Assembly: GCA_963556495.2 (NCBI GenBank) | Contig: OY747722.1 | Span: forward strand, 25,002,501 to 25,066,500 | Source of the DNA: Valencia hispanica | Taxonomy: Eukaryota > Chordata > Actinopteri > Cyprinodontiformes > Valenciidae | Length of the DNA: 64,000 bases | Direction: 5' to 3' | Shown here: positions 50,401 to 63,379 of the stretch, piece after piece | How the letters are laid out: each line of letters opens with the position of its first letter | Numbering within the stretch: the stretch's first letter is position 1 | Notes under the pieces: generated by a model | Told to the model about the DNA's origin: nothing | Database searches by the model: none | What the model saw: the letters and a program-made list of their open reading frames with translations, nothing else | Program-made: the position numbers and the translations under genes

Positions 50401-53400
50401 CTAAATAGAAGCCAGTTGGAAGAAAAAATGGCAACATGTTGGTGTGAAATAAAAGCGTGAACCTGCAAAGTGACGAAGTGGCTCAGAGAATAGACTTCAA
50501 AATACTCCTACTAGTTTATAACTCATGGAATGGACTTGCACCAAAATATGTTGAAGACCTGTTGTCACAGTACCAAACACCCAGACCACTCAGGTCCTTC
50601 AACTATAGCCTACTAAACATCCCTAAACTCTAAACCAAACATGGAGAAGTAGCTTTCAGTTTCTATGCTCCCCTTATCTAGAACAGACTTAATGGTGACT
50701 GCAGAGCTGCTGAAACACTGAGCTGCTTTAAATCAAAACTAAAAACTAATCTGTTCAGAATTGCCTTGCCAGAATTCCTTTTTTGTGTATTATGTGCTCT
50801 GCGTGTTTCATACTAAATTGCTGCTTTTGATTTCCAACTGTTATATTCTATGTTTGTCTTTATCTCCAAATCATGTAAAGCACCTTTAATTGCCCTGTTG
50901 TGGAAAGTGGGCTATACAAATAAAATTGCTTTCCCTTGTCTGTTGATTAGGAAAACATGTCAAAGGCACAAATAAACAGCAATTTTTTACTCCGTTATTG
51001 TTGCATTTTACATGGCTACTACATTGAATTTCAATGCTAGAGTGTAACAGAAACCTACAGCTTTCCAAGTGAGAATTTACATCAAAGGGGTTGTTCTTTT
51101 TGTTCAGTTTTTGTCTGGAATTTTGGGAAATTCCAACTTCTTCAGACAAAAGGAAAACAACTTTTAAAAAAAACTATTAAACTCTATGACCCAACAGTCA
51201 CCATTTTCCTTTTCCCCCAGACAGCATCACCATCACCTACAAGGACTCTCGCTGGGTGGGAGCCTGGTGGCTGGGCTTCATCTTGACTGGCGCAGTGATT
51301 CTACTATCAAGTATCCCATTCTTTTTCTTGCCCAAGTCTTTGCCTAAACAAGGGGAGGAAGACTCCAGCAACAAAAGTACAGAGCTAGCATCTGGGCCAG
51401 AACAGGAAAATTTCCTGCCAGATGAGACTAAGGATGATGAGGAGAAAGAGAAACCAGTCACTTTTAAAGAAATGGCTAAAGGTAACTCAGTGTTTAGATT
51501 GCCACAAATGCTATAAGACAAAAAATAATAGGAGATGAGAATAATCTTATTCAATGCATTGTTATTTACCAGATTTCATTCCTTCGCTGAGGAGACTTTT
51601 CAGGAACAGCATCTACACAATGATGATTCTCACCTATCTGGTTGTAGTCAACGGCTTCATTGGCATGATCACCTTTAAACCTAAATTCATGGAGCAAATC
51701 TATGGCCAGGCAGCATCCAGGGCCATTTTTCTCATAGGTACACTGACCACCCCACCCCACCCCCACTCAACCCAACTTTGCAGCAACTGAAACAATGATG
51801 TTGTTAAAGGGAAGTGTGATTTTGTGTGATAAAATCAACTCAAGAATGTAAGCACTTAATAATGGCCCTCTGTGAAATATCCCTTTGTGCAAGTGTTTGT
51901 CAAGCCTAGAAGCAATATTTAGCATTTCATGACTGGGTGGTTATCCAACAATATCAACCCTTTGTTTTCAATCCTGGAATTTTAAGGAATGATTCCTCCA
52001 GTCTAATAAACCATCCATACATATTACCACTCAGGCATCATGAACCTACCTGCAGTCGCTCTGGGCATCATCACTGGAGGGTTTGTGCTGAAACGTTTCA
52101 ACCTGGGTGTTGTTGGAGCGGCCAGAGTGTCCATTGCTGCATCTCTTGGATCCTTTTCTTTGCTTGCCCTGCAGAGTTTCTTCCACTGTGACAATGCAGA
52201 GGTTGCTGGTTTGACTGTCTCATATCAAGGGTGAGTGGTGCATACACTCAGAAGCACAAGACTTATTTGTAAATTCAATATTTTGACTTAATTTACAATT
52301 AATAACATTCTTATAAATATCACATGTCTGCTTTGCTCCAGTTATCAACAAGTATCCTACAATTACTCAAAAATGTTGGCCCCATGCAATATGGGTTGTT
52401 CCTGCTCAATGAAGCACTGGGATCCAGTGTGCGCCTATAATGGCATGACATATGCCTCACCCTGCCTAGCTGGCTGCCAAACCTCCACTGGAACAGGAAA
52501 AGCAATGGTGAATTGTTGTTTTTTTTCCATTGGTTAACAAAGGACCAAGATCCTTAAATTAGAATATAAAATAGCCACTCACGTGCTTTCATACTAAAGA
52601 GTAAAATGCATCATATACTGACTTCTCGTCCTCACCTGTTGTACCGAATGGTTTGCTACACAACAAATACATTTGTAAATGTTTCAAAGAGTTGAACAGT
52701 TAGAACAGCCTGTTATTTTCTAGCAATAAGAAATACATCCACATACAGTGATACTAATTTTATTCTGTAGATTTTAAGTTATAGATGTCCAAAATCTGAT
52801 ATTCCTAAAAAAAAAAGCACACATTCAGCTGAAGGTACGAGTAATATACATCATTCTTGTCTTTTTGTTCTTCAGGTGTTTCATAACTGTAGCTGTGTTG
52901 GGACCTTCATGACTCCTGCTTCAAATATGTCTGCTGTGCTGGGCCAGTGTCCGAGGAAGAGTGACTGTGACTTTAAATTTAAAATCTACATGGGTTTAAC
53001 AGTGGTGGGAGCCTTCATTTCTGCCTGTGGGGGGACACCAGGATATATTGTGTTGCTCAGGTAATATTAATTTATGTTAAAAATAATGTTCATAAAGACT
53101 CCTTTGAAGAACTGAGCTTCGGTTGTCCTATTTACACCAATCAGGCTAAATACCGATATCGTTGATAGGAGAAGTGAGTAAAATTGGCTATCTCTCCATC
53201 ATGGTACCTGTTAGTAGGTGGGATACTGCATGCTTGGCAGAAAGTGAAGGTTTTGTCCTAATGGTTTATTTGTTCATGATAAGAGAACCAGAATAAGGAT
53301 TTATTAAGTTTGATAAGATAAGATTTGTGATGGGTAGATGTTTGGATCCAGAACATTTTCAATTATGCAGTTCTTGTGGGGTGTTTGTGGTCTGTGTGAT

Positions 53401-54505
53401 CAGTATCTATCTAAAGCGGTCAAGAACAGAGTAATGGTATACTACTGACTGAGTCAATAATTTTTTTTCACAACACCTCTGACATAAACTCACAAAGACA
53501 ATCTACCTCTCAGGTGCTTTTAGCCATTCGAAAATAACAAGTGGAGATGTCCCAAACAGTTGTTTGGTCATACAGACCTTACATCATCACTAAATCACTC
53601 CCTTGATCCGCAAAGTTGGATTGCCTCATTACAGTGGAGTTCACTTCTTGACTGCTCAGGGCTGTTTTCTCATCTATTTGGCAATTGGTCATAATGTTAA
53701 TGTATAATCAGTATATACTTTGGCATTATCTTACAGATGACAATATGCATGAAAAATGGTAATGTCAGTGACAGTAATATAAAAGTTTTGGCAGCTTTGT
53801 CTAGCTTTGGCTATGTACAATACTTTTGTGCTTACTTGCCATAAAAACAAATCTCTGTTTGCCTCTGTTCCTGCTTTTGTCCTCTGATATAACATTCAGC
53901 TGTGCTACTTTGATTTAGATCCATCCAACCAGATCTAAAGTCTTTGGCCCTGGGTATGCAGACACTGATTGTGAGAACTCTGGGTGAGTACTAGAACTGC
54001 AAGTACCAATATTACATAATGACGATGGTGATATTTGAATTGATGAGTGTCCTATTTAACCTTGTTCTCCCAGGTGGCATCCCTCCCCCAATATATTTTG
54101 GAGCACTGATTGATCGGACTTGTTTGAAGTGGGGCACGAAGCAATGTGGAGGACGTGGAGCATGTAGACTTTATGATTCGAATGCGTTTAGGTGAAAACA
54201 GATTTCGGCCTTGCTAGCTATATCACAAATAATATCATATAAAGTCTGTGAAAGGTGTAATCAATGTTTCTCCAACATACTTTACTTTTAGAATGACTTT
54301 CTTGGGATTGATAACTGGACTCTACTTCCTTGCAAATGTGTTGTGGGGATTCCTCTATGTGAAAATTGTCAAGAGACAGAAGAAGCTAGCGCTGAGGAAC
54401 CAGGCCAAAGACAACAGACTGGAGGGAAACACACTAAGAAATGGAAATGCAAGCATCAGCATTTCTAAAAACAAAGAAGAAGAAAACAAGGAGAGCTCTA
54501 TTTAA
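47477..54505 (+). CDS. SLCO1-family organic anion transporter (OATP1), tandem copy B
   Basis: Paralogue of copy A and likewise a 12-TM plasma-membrane uptake carrier. Coding exons: 47477-47527, 48566-48707, 48801-48933, 49205-49329, 49427-49573, 49833-49931, 51221-51481, 51573-51737, 52035-52230, 52342-52507, 52876-53060, 53919-53983, 54074-54191, 54292-54505 (TAA). All 14 lengths equal those of copy A; total 2067 bp, 688 residues. It retains [12 protein letters not shown] and the Kazal-like loop ([16 protein letters not shown]). Differences cluster in loops and some membrane segments: [18 protein letters not shown] in A reads [18 protein letters not shown] here; loop-5 YNHSTMLLP reads YNYSKMLAP. 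The frame is fully open, so it is probably functional. The acceptor of the start exon is TCTATCTAG at 47457. Confidence 0.95.
47528..48565. other. First coding intron of SLCO1 copy B, nothing recognised
   Basis: About 1 kb of AT-rich intron; the copy A equivalent is 5 kb because of hAT and LINE insertions. No repeat or exon supported here. Confidence 0.5.
50480..50940 (+). mobile_element. LINE 3' fragment in SLCO1 copy B intron
   Basis: Same family as 5030-7318: degenerate RT C-terminus (TTTCTATGCTCCCCTTATCT, GAAACACTGAG), then TGTAAAGCACCTTTAATTGCC and an AAATAAAATTGC tail. Stops and frameshifts present; 5'-truncated. Sense orientation within the 1.3-kb intron 49932-51220. Confidence 0.75.
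53061..53918. other. SLCO1 copy B intron, nothing recognised
   Basis: 858-bp intron between coding exons ending 53060 and starting 53919; copy A has 283 bp here, so sequence was gained in B or lost in A. No repeat family identified. Confidence 0.5.
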
Positions 54506-54960
54506 CATATTGCAAGAAGACCACATCATTCTGTAAAGAAGACGAATATTTGTGTACTGTGTTCATTTCCAAACTGGACCAAATGTGGTAAGGTACAGTT
54601 TCACCACTGTTTGGTCTTCTAGCAGCATACCTCTTTCTTTTTTTCTTTTCCTCAACTTTCTAATCACTGTAAATGTGATTATTGTTTATAAAGTAATAAC
54701 AGTTGCATGTTTTCTTTAAAGTACATGATCCCAAGTAGAGCAATTAAATTACATCAAAAATATTTGTTCTTTGCCCGAACAGTAGCTTGATTAAGAATCT
54801 AAACTCAATTCATTTTTAATGGAGTTCATTTATAAACATTAAATAGTTTAATATAAAAGATTAAAAAGATTTCAAAAATGAAAAGATTACACACTCTTAA
54901 AGCTGAAAGGCTCACGTTGAATGTTTTTGTAGCATAATTAAGCTCAATAAAGTTATGAGA
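54506..54960 (+). promoter_or_regulatory. SLCO1 copy B 3' UTR and polyadenylation signal
   Basis: AT-rich 3' UTR with AATAAA at 54946-54951, about 440 nt past the stop. Extent inferred. Confidence 0.55.
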
Positions 54961-55214
54961 ATTTAAAAACATCTCATATAGAGTGCAGTGAAAAAAGTAT
55001 TAGCGCCCTTATAGTTTTCCTCTTTTTCTATTCTTTTGTTCCACATAAATGTTTCAGATCATAACACTAACTGCAGAATTAGATAAAGATAATCTGAGTA
55101 AATAAAATAAATCATTGTATTTGATAATGCCATTTGTGCGGTGGAAAAGCTATCCAAACCACCTTGATCCTATGTGGAAAAATTAATCATCCCCTTTGTT
55201 AAATCATGAAGTAA

Positions 55215-57528
55215 ATGTCAGATGAAAATAATCTCGCTCTCTACTACACTTCCAACATTTCAACAGTTTGTCAGCTGCTCTACAAGAGAAAACAGGACCT
55301 TGGATTTGTTTTATGCAAATGTAAAGGATTCGTACATGTCCAAACCAAGACCTCCTCTGGGACAATCAGATCACAAACTTGTTTTTCTCTGTTCAGAATA
55401 TAAACCCCTTGTTCAGAGGCAACCTGTGACAAAACGAACTGTGAGAAAATGGTCACAGGAAGCTGAAGAAGCCCTGCAGGGTTGTTTTGTAACCACAGAC
55501 TGGAATGACTCTTTGCCAAGCACATGGAGAGGACATCAATGCCATGACTGAGTGTGTGACTGACTATATAAACTTCTGTGTGGACAACATCATCCCCACC
55601 AGAACAGTGAGATGCTTCCCTTATAACAAACCCTGGATCACCAGTGACCTGAAGGAACTGCTAAACAAGAAAAAAAGAGCCTTCAGGGAGGGAGACAGGG
55701 AATTACTGAGGAGTATACAGAAGCAACTTAAGGTCAAGATCAGAGACAGCAAGGAGGCATACAGGAAGAAGCTGGAGAACAAACTACAGAGAAACAATAT
55801 CAGAGTTGTCTGGTCAGGAATGAGAAAGATCACAGGTTTTAAGGACAGGAAGGATTGGATAGATGGAAGTCTGGACAGAGCCAATGAACTGAACATATTC
55901 TTCAACAGGTTCAGTTCAGGAACTAGCTCAGCATCCCCCTCTCCTGTTCCCAGCCAAACAGACATCCCTCTCTCCTCTGATCAACAGCTTTCCTGTTATA
56001 CCTCGGATGTTTTATCCTTCACCTCAGCCATGGACTCTTCTAATTCCACAAGTTTGACTTCAACCAAGTCAGGAAATGCTGCTACCCCCTTTGCCTCCCC
56101 CTCCCACTTGTCTGTCTCCAAAAGTCAGGTGAAGAGGCAGCTGGAGAAACTGAACCGGAACAAGGCTGCAGGTCCAGATGGTGTCAGCCCCAGAGTCCTG
56201 AAGGCCTGTGCAGAGCAGCTCTGTGGGATTAAGTCTATTCTCTGAGCTACAGGGAGCCAGTGTAAGGACTTTAGAACTATAGACCCGTTGCCCTGACATC
56301 CCACATCATGAAGGTCCTGGAGAGACTCCTGTTGGCACCCCTGAGTAAGCAAACAAGAACGTATCAGGACCCACTGCAGTTTGCTTATCACTGTGGAGTT
56401 GGAGTTGAAGATGCCATCATCCACCTACTTCAACCAACCCACTGTCATCTGGACAAAGCAGGCAGCACCGTGAGGATCATGTTCTTTGATTTCTCCAGTG
56501 CATTTAACAAAATTCAGCCGGATTTGCTTTGTCAGAAACTCCTGAAGACACAGGTGGAGCCCTCAACAATCGACTGGATCAATGACTACCTGACCAACAG
56601 ACCACAATTTGTGAGACTGAAGAATTGTGTGTCAAACCAGGTGGTCAGCAGCACAGGAGCACCACAAGGGACCGTACTCTCACCATTCCTTTTCACTCTG
56701 TACACCTCAGACTTCCAGTACAAATCAGAGACCTGTGATCTGCAGAAATACTCCGATGACTCTGCAATTGTCGGGTGTATCAGAGATGAACAAGAAGCAG
56801 AATACAGAGAGCTGGTGGACTGCTTTGTGACATGGTGTGGAAACAATCGTCTCACCTTGAATGTGAACAAAACAAAGGAGATGATTGTAGATTTCAGAAG
56901 AAACAGGGATAAGTCAAACACTGTTTCCATCATGGGAGAAGAAGTGGAGGTGGTTGAGGAGTATAAATACCTCGGAGTTCACTTTGACAACAGACTGGAC
57001 TGGAGGCGCAACAGTGAAACCGTCTACAAGAAGGGACAGAGCAGACTGTACTTCTTGAGGAAGCTTAGGTCCTTCAAGGTTTGAGGCAAGATGCTGCAGA
57101 TCTTCTACAAGTCTGTTGTGGAGAGTGTAATCTCTTCAGCCGTCATCTGTTGGGGTAGCAGCATCAGAGCCAGGGATTTAAAAAGGCTAAACAACCTGAT
57201 AAAGAAGGCTGGTTCTGTTCTTAGGACAACTGTGGAAAATCTGGAGATGATAATGCAAAGAAGGATTCTTCACAAAATCAAAAAAATTATGGACAACCCT
57301 GAGCATCCTCTTCATGTGACTGTCATACAACTGTCATACAACAACAGAGCGTCTTCAGTCGGAGGCTTCTTCAGTTTCGCTGCAATACAGACCGCTACAG
57401 GAAATCCTTCCTGCCCACAGCCATCATCATCTACAACAACTCCTTAAAGTATTAATTATATGAGCTATACCAACACTTAATTTCCCTCTGGGATCAAAAA
57501 AGTATTTTTGAATTGAATTGAATTGAAT
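55215..57528 (+). pseudogene. CR1/L2/Rex1-like LINE ORF2 (endonuclease end plus RT), broken
   Basis: Reads on + across three segments: about 55300-55550 (endonuclease C-terminus, PPLGQSDHKLVFL), 55510-56245 (linker, then AAGPDGVSPRVLKACAEQL) and 56308-57447 (RT: MFFDFSSAFNKI, TGAPQGTVLSPFLFTLYTSD, catalytic SDDSAIVG, EEYKYLGVHFD). A frameshift lies near 55540, a deletion plus frameshift near 56230-56300 removes part of the RT fingers, and a TGA at 57082 interrupts the C-terminus. Ends in a (TTGAA)n tail at about 57528. Inserted in the Tc1-like element. Confidence 0.85.
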
Positions 57529-57867
57529 CTCATGACATCTATCAGTCTGGAAAAAGTAGTATAGCTAATTTTAAGGCTTCAAATCCAGTTGAAATGCTGT
57601 GGCATAACCTTAAACAGACCGTTTTGGCCTGAATTAAAACAATTTTACAAATGAGAAAGGACACACATTCTTTCACAGATATGCAGATGTTTCTTCCAGT
57701 GTAAGGGGGGGGGACTAACTTTTTCACATAGGTCCAATTTTGTTTGTTTTTACCTTAATAATTGAAATCCTTTTTTGAAAAATACATTTTGTATTCACTC
57801 AAGTTATGTTTGACTGAAATTAAATATGTTTGACGATCTGAAACATTTACATGTTTTTAACACACAT

Positions 57868-58215
57868 TTAAGTGGATCCCTGAAATTAGAACCAAACATG
57901 GAGAAGCAGTTTTCAGTTTCAAAGCTCTTCTTATCTGGAACAAACTTCCAGACAACTGAAAAGCTGCTGAAACACTGAGTTCCTTTAAATCACAGCAAAA
58001 AAAAAAACATCTGTTTAGAGCTGCCTTTGATGAATTGAATAATAATTGGAATGTCATAACAGTAGTATGTTTTTGTGTTCTTTATGTTTCTGATGTTGTG
58101 TTTTTTGTTTTAATTTTTGTTTTATTGCTGCTATTTTCCCCTATTCACTCAAAGCACATTGAATTGCTTTGTTGCTGAAAGTGTGCTATACAAATAAATT
58201 TGCCTTGCCAATTGC
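57868..58215 (+). mobile_element. LINE 3' fragment inside the Tc1-like element
   Basis: Degenerate RT tail (ATTAGAACCAAACATGGAGA, TTATCTGGAACAAACTTCCA, GAAACACTGAGTTCC) followed by the 3' end TTGAATTGCTTTGTTGCTG and a TTGCC tail. Same family as 5030-7318 and 50480-50940. Confidence 0.75.
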
Positions 58216-58345
58216 CTTGCCTGAAGAAGGACAAAGAATTAAAAACAAAGGAGATGTGTAATTGGGCAGATACTTTTCACAGAACAGTATTAATGTAAGG
58301 GCAAAACATGTATAACATGCAGATACATTTTTAGGGTGTTTTAGC

Positions 58346-60189
58346 CAGAGGTGTCAAAAGTGTTCACATTCAATACTCAAGTAGAAGTGTAGATACTAGG
58401 GTTTAAAAAGACTTCTGTAGAAGTTGAAGTATCAAGTCAAGTTTTTTACTCAAGTAAAAATAAAAAAGTACTTGATTCAAAACTACTTAAAGTGTAAAAG
58501 TAATGTATTTTAAAAAATGACATTAAAGAACAAAGCTTAAGCCTGATCTGTTAGTGCTAAGCCCCCTACAGTGCTGGGTTGCAGCAATTATTAAAGGTGT
58601 GTTCACAGTATGGTAATGATTTTGACATCAGATACAATTCCAGCAAAAGTAATATCATGATTGTCAGAACCAAGGAGGACAGGAGACAAATTTTTCCTAA
58701 TTTCTACTTGAGTGATCAGCCTCTGAAGACGTGTAAAGAAATAAAATATCTGGGCCATATCATAACTGATGACATGAGTGACGACAGAGATCTGTATAGA
58801 CAGTGCTGCAAATTATATGCCTAAGCCAACATGTTGCGGTGAAAATTTAGCATGTGCTCACCTAATGTTAAATGTTTTTTATTTAGATCCTACTATACTC
58901 CTATGTACACAGCACATTTGTGGTGCCGATATAGGAACAGTAGCCTCTCTGTAGCCTACAATGATGCCATGAGGCTCCTCCTTCGTGTCCCAAGATGGCA
59001 CAGTGCTAGTCAGCTTTTTGTGAACTCTGGTGTTCCCACCTGTGGAGCCTTATTAAGGCAATTAATGTTTAAATTCATGTGGAATCATACTGGCACTAAC
59101 CAGCCCTAAGAAAAGCTGCTACAGATATATGTCTGGTCTTTGGAAACACTGGCATTTTAGTCTTTCATGAATTTTATTGTAAGCTATGTCATTTATTGTA
59201 TTGTTCTTCTTCCATACTTTTATTTTTTATCTATGGACCAATTGTGTGTCTGAAATAAAGTTATATATATATATATATATATATAAATTAAGAATAGTAT
59301 CACCAAAAGTCTTACAACCTCAGCACAGACAAGATTGTGCAGACCCCTGTAAATCTCTAATGACCCCCTTGTGGCACACGAACCTCATGTTGGGAACCAC
59401 TGTTCTAGAGGCTGAACACTGGAGACTGGAACTAAAAGCTCCACTTCAGCCAAAGTTTTGAAATCAGGGAATATTTCTCTGATTCAAGTGATCAGAGCTC
59501 GGAAAGACTCTCTGAACCCTGCGCATGCGCTCCTTTTCCACGGCTGGATGGCACAACACCGCGCTCTTTGAAGCGCGTCTTTAACCAGCCGCACCGGTAA
59601 CAGTCGCGTTCCAAAGCCTATTTGATGATGCTCAGATGGCTTAATGCAAATCTTCTTATTATTGATTTATTGATTCAGTTACTTGTACTCCGCACTTCAA
59701 CTCAAACCTAAAAATGTCCGCGCGTCTGCACCAAATGGTCAGGGGTGTGAATTTTAATCTGTCAAAATGACAATGGCCTTTGGATTTTCCGTCACCGTTG
59801 TAAAAAAAACAACAACGGACTAATATGGAAAATATTCGGTTAACGGGACCGCGTGTGCACAGTAGGCCTACGCAATGGATCGCATACAAGCGGGGTGTCC
59901 GAATGGTAGATGTTGAAAATTATTATCAAACCGCTGTCAAATTCTATCCAGTTGGCGCATTTTTAGATCGTTTTTTGTGTGTCTTCTTAATAAAAGACTA
60001 AATGAAGCAGGAGTAACGAGGCTATTTTTAAAATGTAAGGAGTAGAAAGTACAGATGATTGCGTGAAAATGTAAGGAGTAGAAGTAAAAAGTATGCCCAT
60101 AGATAATTACTTAAGTAAAGTATAAATACCCAAAATTTCTACTTAAATAAGATAACGAAGTATTTGTACTTCGTTACTTGACACCTTTG
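58346..60189. mobile_element. hAT-like non-autonomous element (copy 2), carrying a LINE fragment
   Basis: Inverted ends CAGAGGTGTCAAAAGT and ...CTTGACACCTTTG. Flanks GTTTTAGC (58338-58345) and GTTTTAGA (60190-60197) match at 7 of 8 bases. Outer parts align with 27405-28584, but this copy is 1844 bp because of the insert 58579-59285. Confidence 0.8.
58579..59285 (+). pseudogene. LINE reverse-transcriptase C-terminal fragment with (TA)n tail
   Basis: 58579-58824 and 58852-59109 encode typical RT thumb and tail sequence (NSSKSNIMIVRTKEDRR, CKEIKYLGHIITDD, then YTAHLWCRYR and PTCGALLRQLMFKFM). A stop at 58822 and a short break separate the two parts. The 3' UTR ends in AATAAAG and a (TA)n run (about 59262-59285). 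The family differs from the other LINEs in the window; clade not assigned. Confidence 0.7.
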
Positions 60190-60197
60190 GTTTTAGA

Positions 60198-61890
60198 ATG
60201 ATTAGTTATGGAAAACCCAATTCCAATAACTACCCCTGTGTGCACTGGATGCCATCTTGCTCAGCTTGGCTTTGGGTTGTTATTGGAGCTAGCATGTGCT
60301 GTTTAAAGGCCCTAAATTCTACTGGCTGTGTTTCAGAATGACATATTGCTATAAGTCAAGCTAGACCGACATGTGTATCATTAAGGAATTCACGTTGTAT
60401 GGATATCTTTTAAGCTTAAAAAAGGGACATTCTTCCGTGATAAATGTAAAGTTGCCTTCAAAAGGAACAATCTCCTTTCTGTGAATTTTCAAACAGAACT
60501 TGGTCAGTATTGCTAGTTATGCTTATTTAACTAGCTCTATTTGTGAACTAGCATCAAAGTCACATTTCTTCAAAAGGAGCAAAACATTCTCAACTACAGT
60601 AGATGTTACTCAAAGTAAAGGTTTTTGTTTTTTTGTAATTCTTGTTAGACAGGTCTAAGATTGTAAAAAATATCAAACTACTCTAATGTCTCTTAGACAC
60701 CGCTGATGATTCTTGATGACATCATCAGTCATTTTTAATATCATTGTTATCAGTCATGCTACTGGTTTGTTACCTCACTTCCTGAGACATTTTTTACAAG
60801 CGTGCACAACGGATAAACAGTTAGTCAATGTTTTATTTCAAAGTCATAAAAAGAACCCTAAAATGTCTCCCAGCAATATACTGTGTGTCAGTGTAATTTT
60901 ATGTAATCTTATGTAATACATTCGTTTTTTTGTTACATAATTAAATTTTATGCACAATCAACAGCACCTAAGATATCTTCTGAATTACACATATAGTGAA
61001 GTTAGCTGCTGTTTGAACAGTGGACTGCTAGTGTTTAGCTTAATATTTTTGCAATTTACTTTCTTATACATAATCACTGTTTATAATTTGAAATTATTAA
61101 GGGTTAGATGTTTGTTTTATTTTAATATGACACATATATTGCTTTCCTCTCTTCTTCCGCTCTCTCTACCTATATCTTGGTGTTTGTACAGCTGAATAGA
61201 CATTAAAGACAATCCTTTCATTATCTTGTCTTAATTCATTATGATTTTTTGGCACATGTTTTACTTTGAAACTTTTCTTGCTATATAAATTATTGAAAAG
61301 TCTTGCTGTCTGTCTTGCTAAAATGTAGGAGCTGATGTCCACTTTTAGTTCTGTCAATCAATCACTTCTGGTAAAGAAAGCAAACAATGACTAAATAATC
61401 CAATAGCCTGCAAAAGCAATGTGGAAAAGAATATAAGAAAATTCTAAAGACAAACCCTTGACCATACATTTCTAAATGTGTTTATTTTTAGTTTTCATAC
61501 CTTCATTTATTTTATCTTCAGCCTTGCTCATCATTTATTTCTGAATCATATTTTGAGATTTTTATCTCTTTTGAACCTTAAGCAGATTTATTCAATAATT
61601 TTAACTGGAGACCTTTATATTCTTTCTGTAGCCCCATACTTAGCTTATCTGCAACTGGCGGGTTTAAAAGAAGGGAAAGTTGTGTTTAAACTCCTGTTTT
61701 CTTGATCATTTTTGTGACATGTTCAACGTCTAATGGTATGTATGTCCAACCTGTACATTATGTTCCGTCTTGATATGGTGGGTGCAGTTGCAGCATATCG
61801 CTACAGCTCTTCCCAAGGTAAACCTTTATATTAAAACAACAAATTAGACAATTGGTGCAGCTTCTGCATTCCATGAAAGAGACTACTACA
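60198..61890. other. AT-rich intergenic sequence, nothing recognised
   Basis: No open frame with recognisable protein, no terminal repeats and no tandem array. Open stretches here are short and low in complexity. Confidence 0.5.
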
Positions 61891-61897
61891 GTAGGCC

Positions 61898-62830
61898 TGT
61901 TGTCATGGTTTTAGGAATCTGTCGGACCCACATGCACAAAACTCTCAAGAGATACATGTAAATTTAAATTTATTGAATGTAAGGTGGAGGTGAATGTGTC
62001 TGGAACAGGAGATGCTGGAGATATGATGCTGGGGACCTGGAGCTGGATCTCTGAAATGAAGGTCTGTGAAATAAGCAGGGTTCTTGAGAATGAAAATATT
62101 TTATGAAAGATTTGCTTACGGTTGATGAGGAGATGGGTTTGGTATGGAGGAGTGAGGGGAGCCTGCGGATGGCCAGTGTGATGGATATCCAGGAAGTGTT
62201 GCGGTGTTGATCCGAGGGCTGGGTGTGAGCTGTAATGTGAGTTTATGTTTGGTAGAAAATAATGAAGAATAACAGAGTTTGTTTTACAGGTTGCCTTAGA
62301 CAGGAAGCATGCTGAAGATGGAACTTGAGAGGTGGAACTTCGGTGGGTGGAAAGAGAGCAGGAGCATGATGGTTATTTGAAGAAGCTGGGAATCAGTCGT
62401 GGAGATTGAAGTCAGAGAGGAATCTTGTACTGAGGCGAGTACTGATCTTGAGGAAAGGATCTCAGGAGTGGAAACCAGGGAAAAGAGGAATCTGCGAGGA
62501 ACATGAAAAAGGTGAGTTTCTGAGGATGAGTCAAGGAAATAATTCTAGGAATGGACATAAGGATTTGCAAAGAAAGGCAAGGAACACTGAGGGCTCGGGG
62601 TTGCCATGTAGGTTAACACTCAGACAAGGTTTGACTGACTGCCAGCTCCCTTTATCCTCCTGCAGTCCTGATGATTTGCAGGTATGAGTGATCACACCTG
62701 CAGGCCTCCACCCACCAGAGCTGGATCCTGTGCATCTGGTGTGCCCTCTGGCACAGTTCCTGTGCTAGTAAATGGTCTCCATTAAATACCATTATTAGAA
62801 ACAGGAAGCTTCAAGTCTGTGGTCCTTTGT
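61898..62830. repeat. Unclassified repeat-like region before gypsy remnant
   Basis: A block of higher GC content with TGTCATGGTTTT at its left edge and CACACCTGCAGGCCTCC near 62695. It might be LTR or leader sequence of the adjacent Ty3/gypsy element, but I found no matching second copy or primer-binding site. Confidence 0.3.
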
Positions 62831-63379
62831 TAGTGATGCTAAAACGAAAATAAGTTTTAAAAAATATATTTTTTTTTACCAGTGGCCCCAGCTCCAAGGT
62901 TGTCCTATGCTATCATTTTGGGTCTGGATGTTCCCACTTTAACTGACTAAGTGTCCAGCATAGGGGCTGATAATCTGACTCTTACAAATAGTCATAAGAA
63001 AACACAGTTTCGAACCCAGAAAGCTGCACAGTAACAAAAAGTAATTCCCATGCTGACTGAACCAGAACTTCCTTCTCCCCTTTGTAGTTTGGTCTCTACT
63101 AGAGCACAGAAAGCACAGAACCCACTTCAGGAATTACCATTCTATGATTTGGAACTGGAAGCAGGTCCAGTAAAACTAGCCAAATCCAGAGCTCAAAGGA
63201 TAAAGGAAAAATGTTAAGCTTCAGCTAAAGCAGAGGGGAAGAGATGAAACCCTGCTCCATATAAGACTTTGACTTTCATTCAGACATATCTGCATATCAG
63301 AGGTCAGACCCAACATTAAAACCATGGTTTGATAAGATAACAGAAGTTGAGGGAAAGAAGCATGTCAAAATAGATGTGT

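Larger units (their letters stand above)
54981..58287. mobile_element. Tc1-like element with long inverted repeats, interrupted by two LINEs
   Basis: The left end (GTGCAGTGAAAAAAGTATTAG..., with CCTATGTGGAAAAATTAATCATCCCC inside) pairs with the right side (GGGGACTAACTTTTTCACATAGG near 57710-57735, GATCTGAAACATTTAC near 57835, GGGCAGATACTTTTCAC near 58264-58280). The arms are therefore about 200 nt or more, as in long-IR Tc1 elements. A transposase remnant NPVEMLWHNLKQ lies near 57583-57620. LINEs occupy 55215-57528 and about 57868-58215. Borders approximate. Confidence 0.65.

Noticed and set aside
59519..59620. GC-rich, CpG-containing patch as a promoter for a further gene
   Set aside because: It lies inside the hAT-like element 58346-60189, with no exon downstream.
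60713..61705. Several 65-81 codon open frames as small genes
   Set aside because: AT-rich, low complexity, no splice-consistent neighbours or homology that I recognise.
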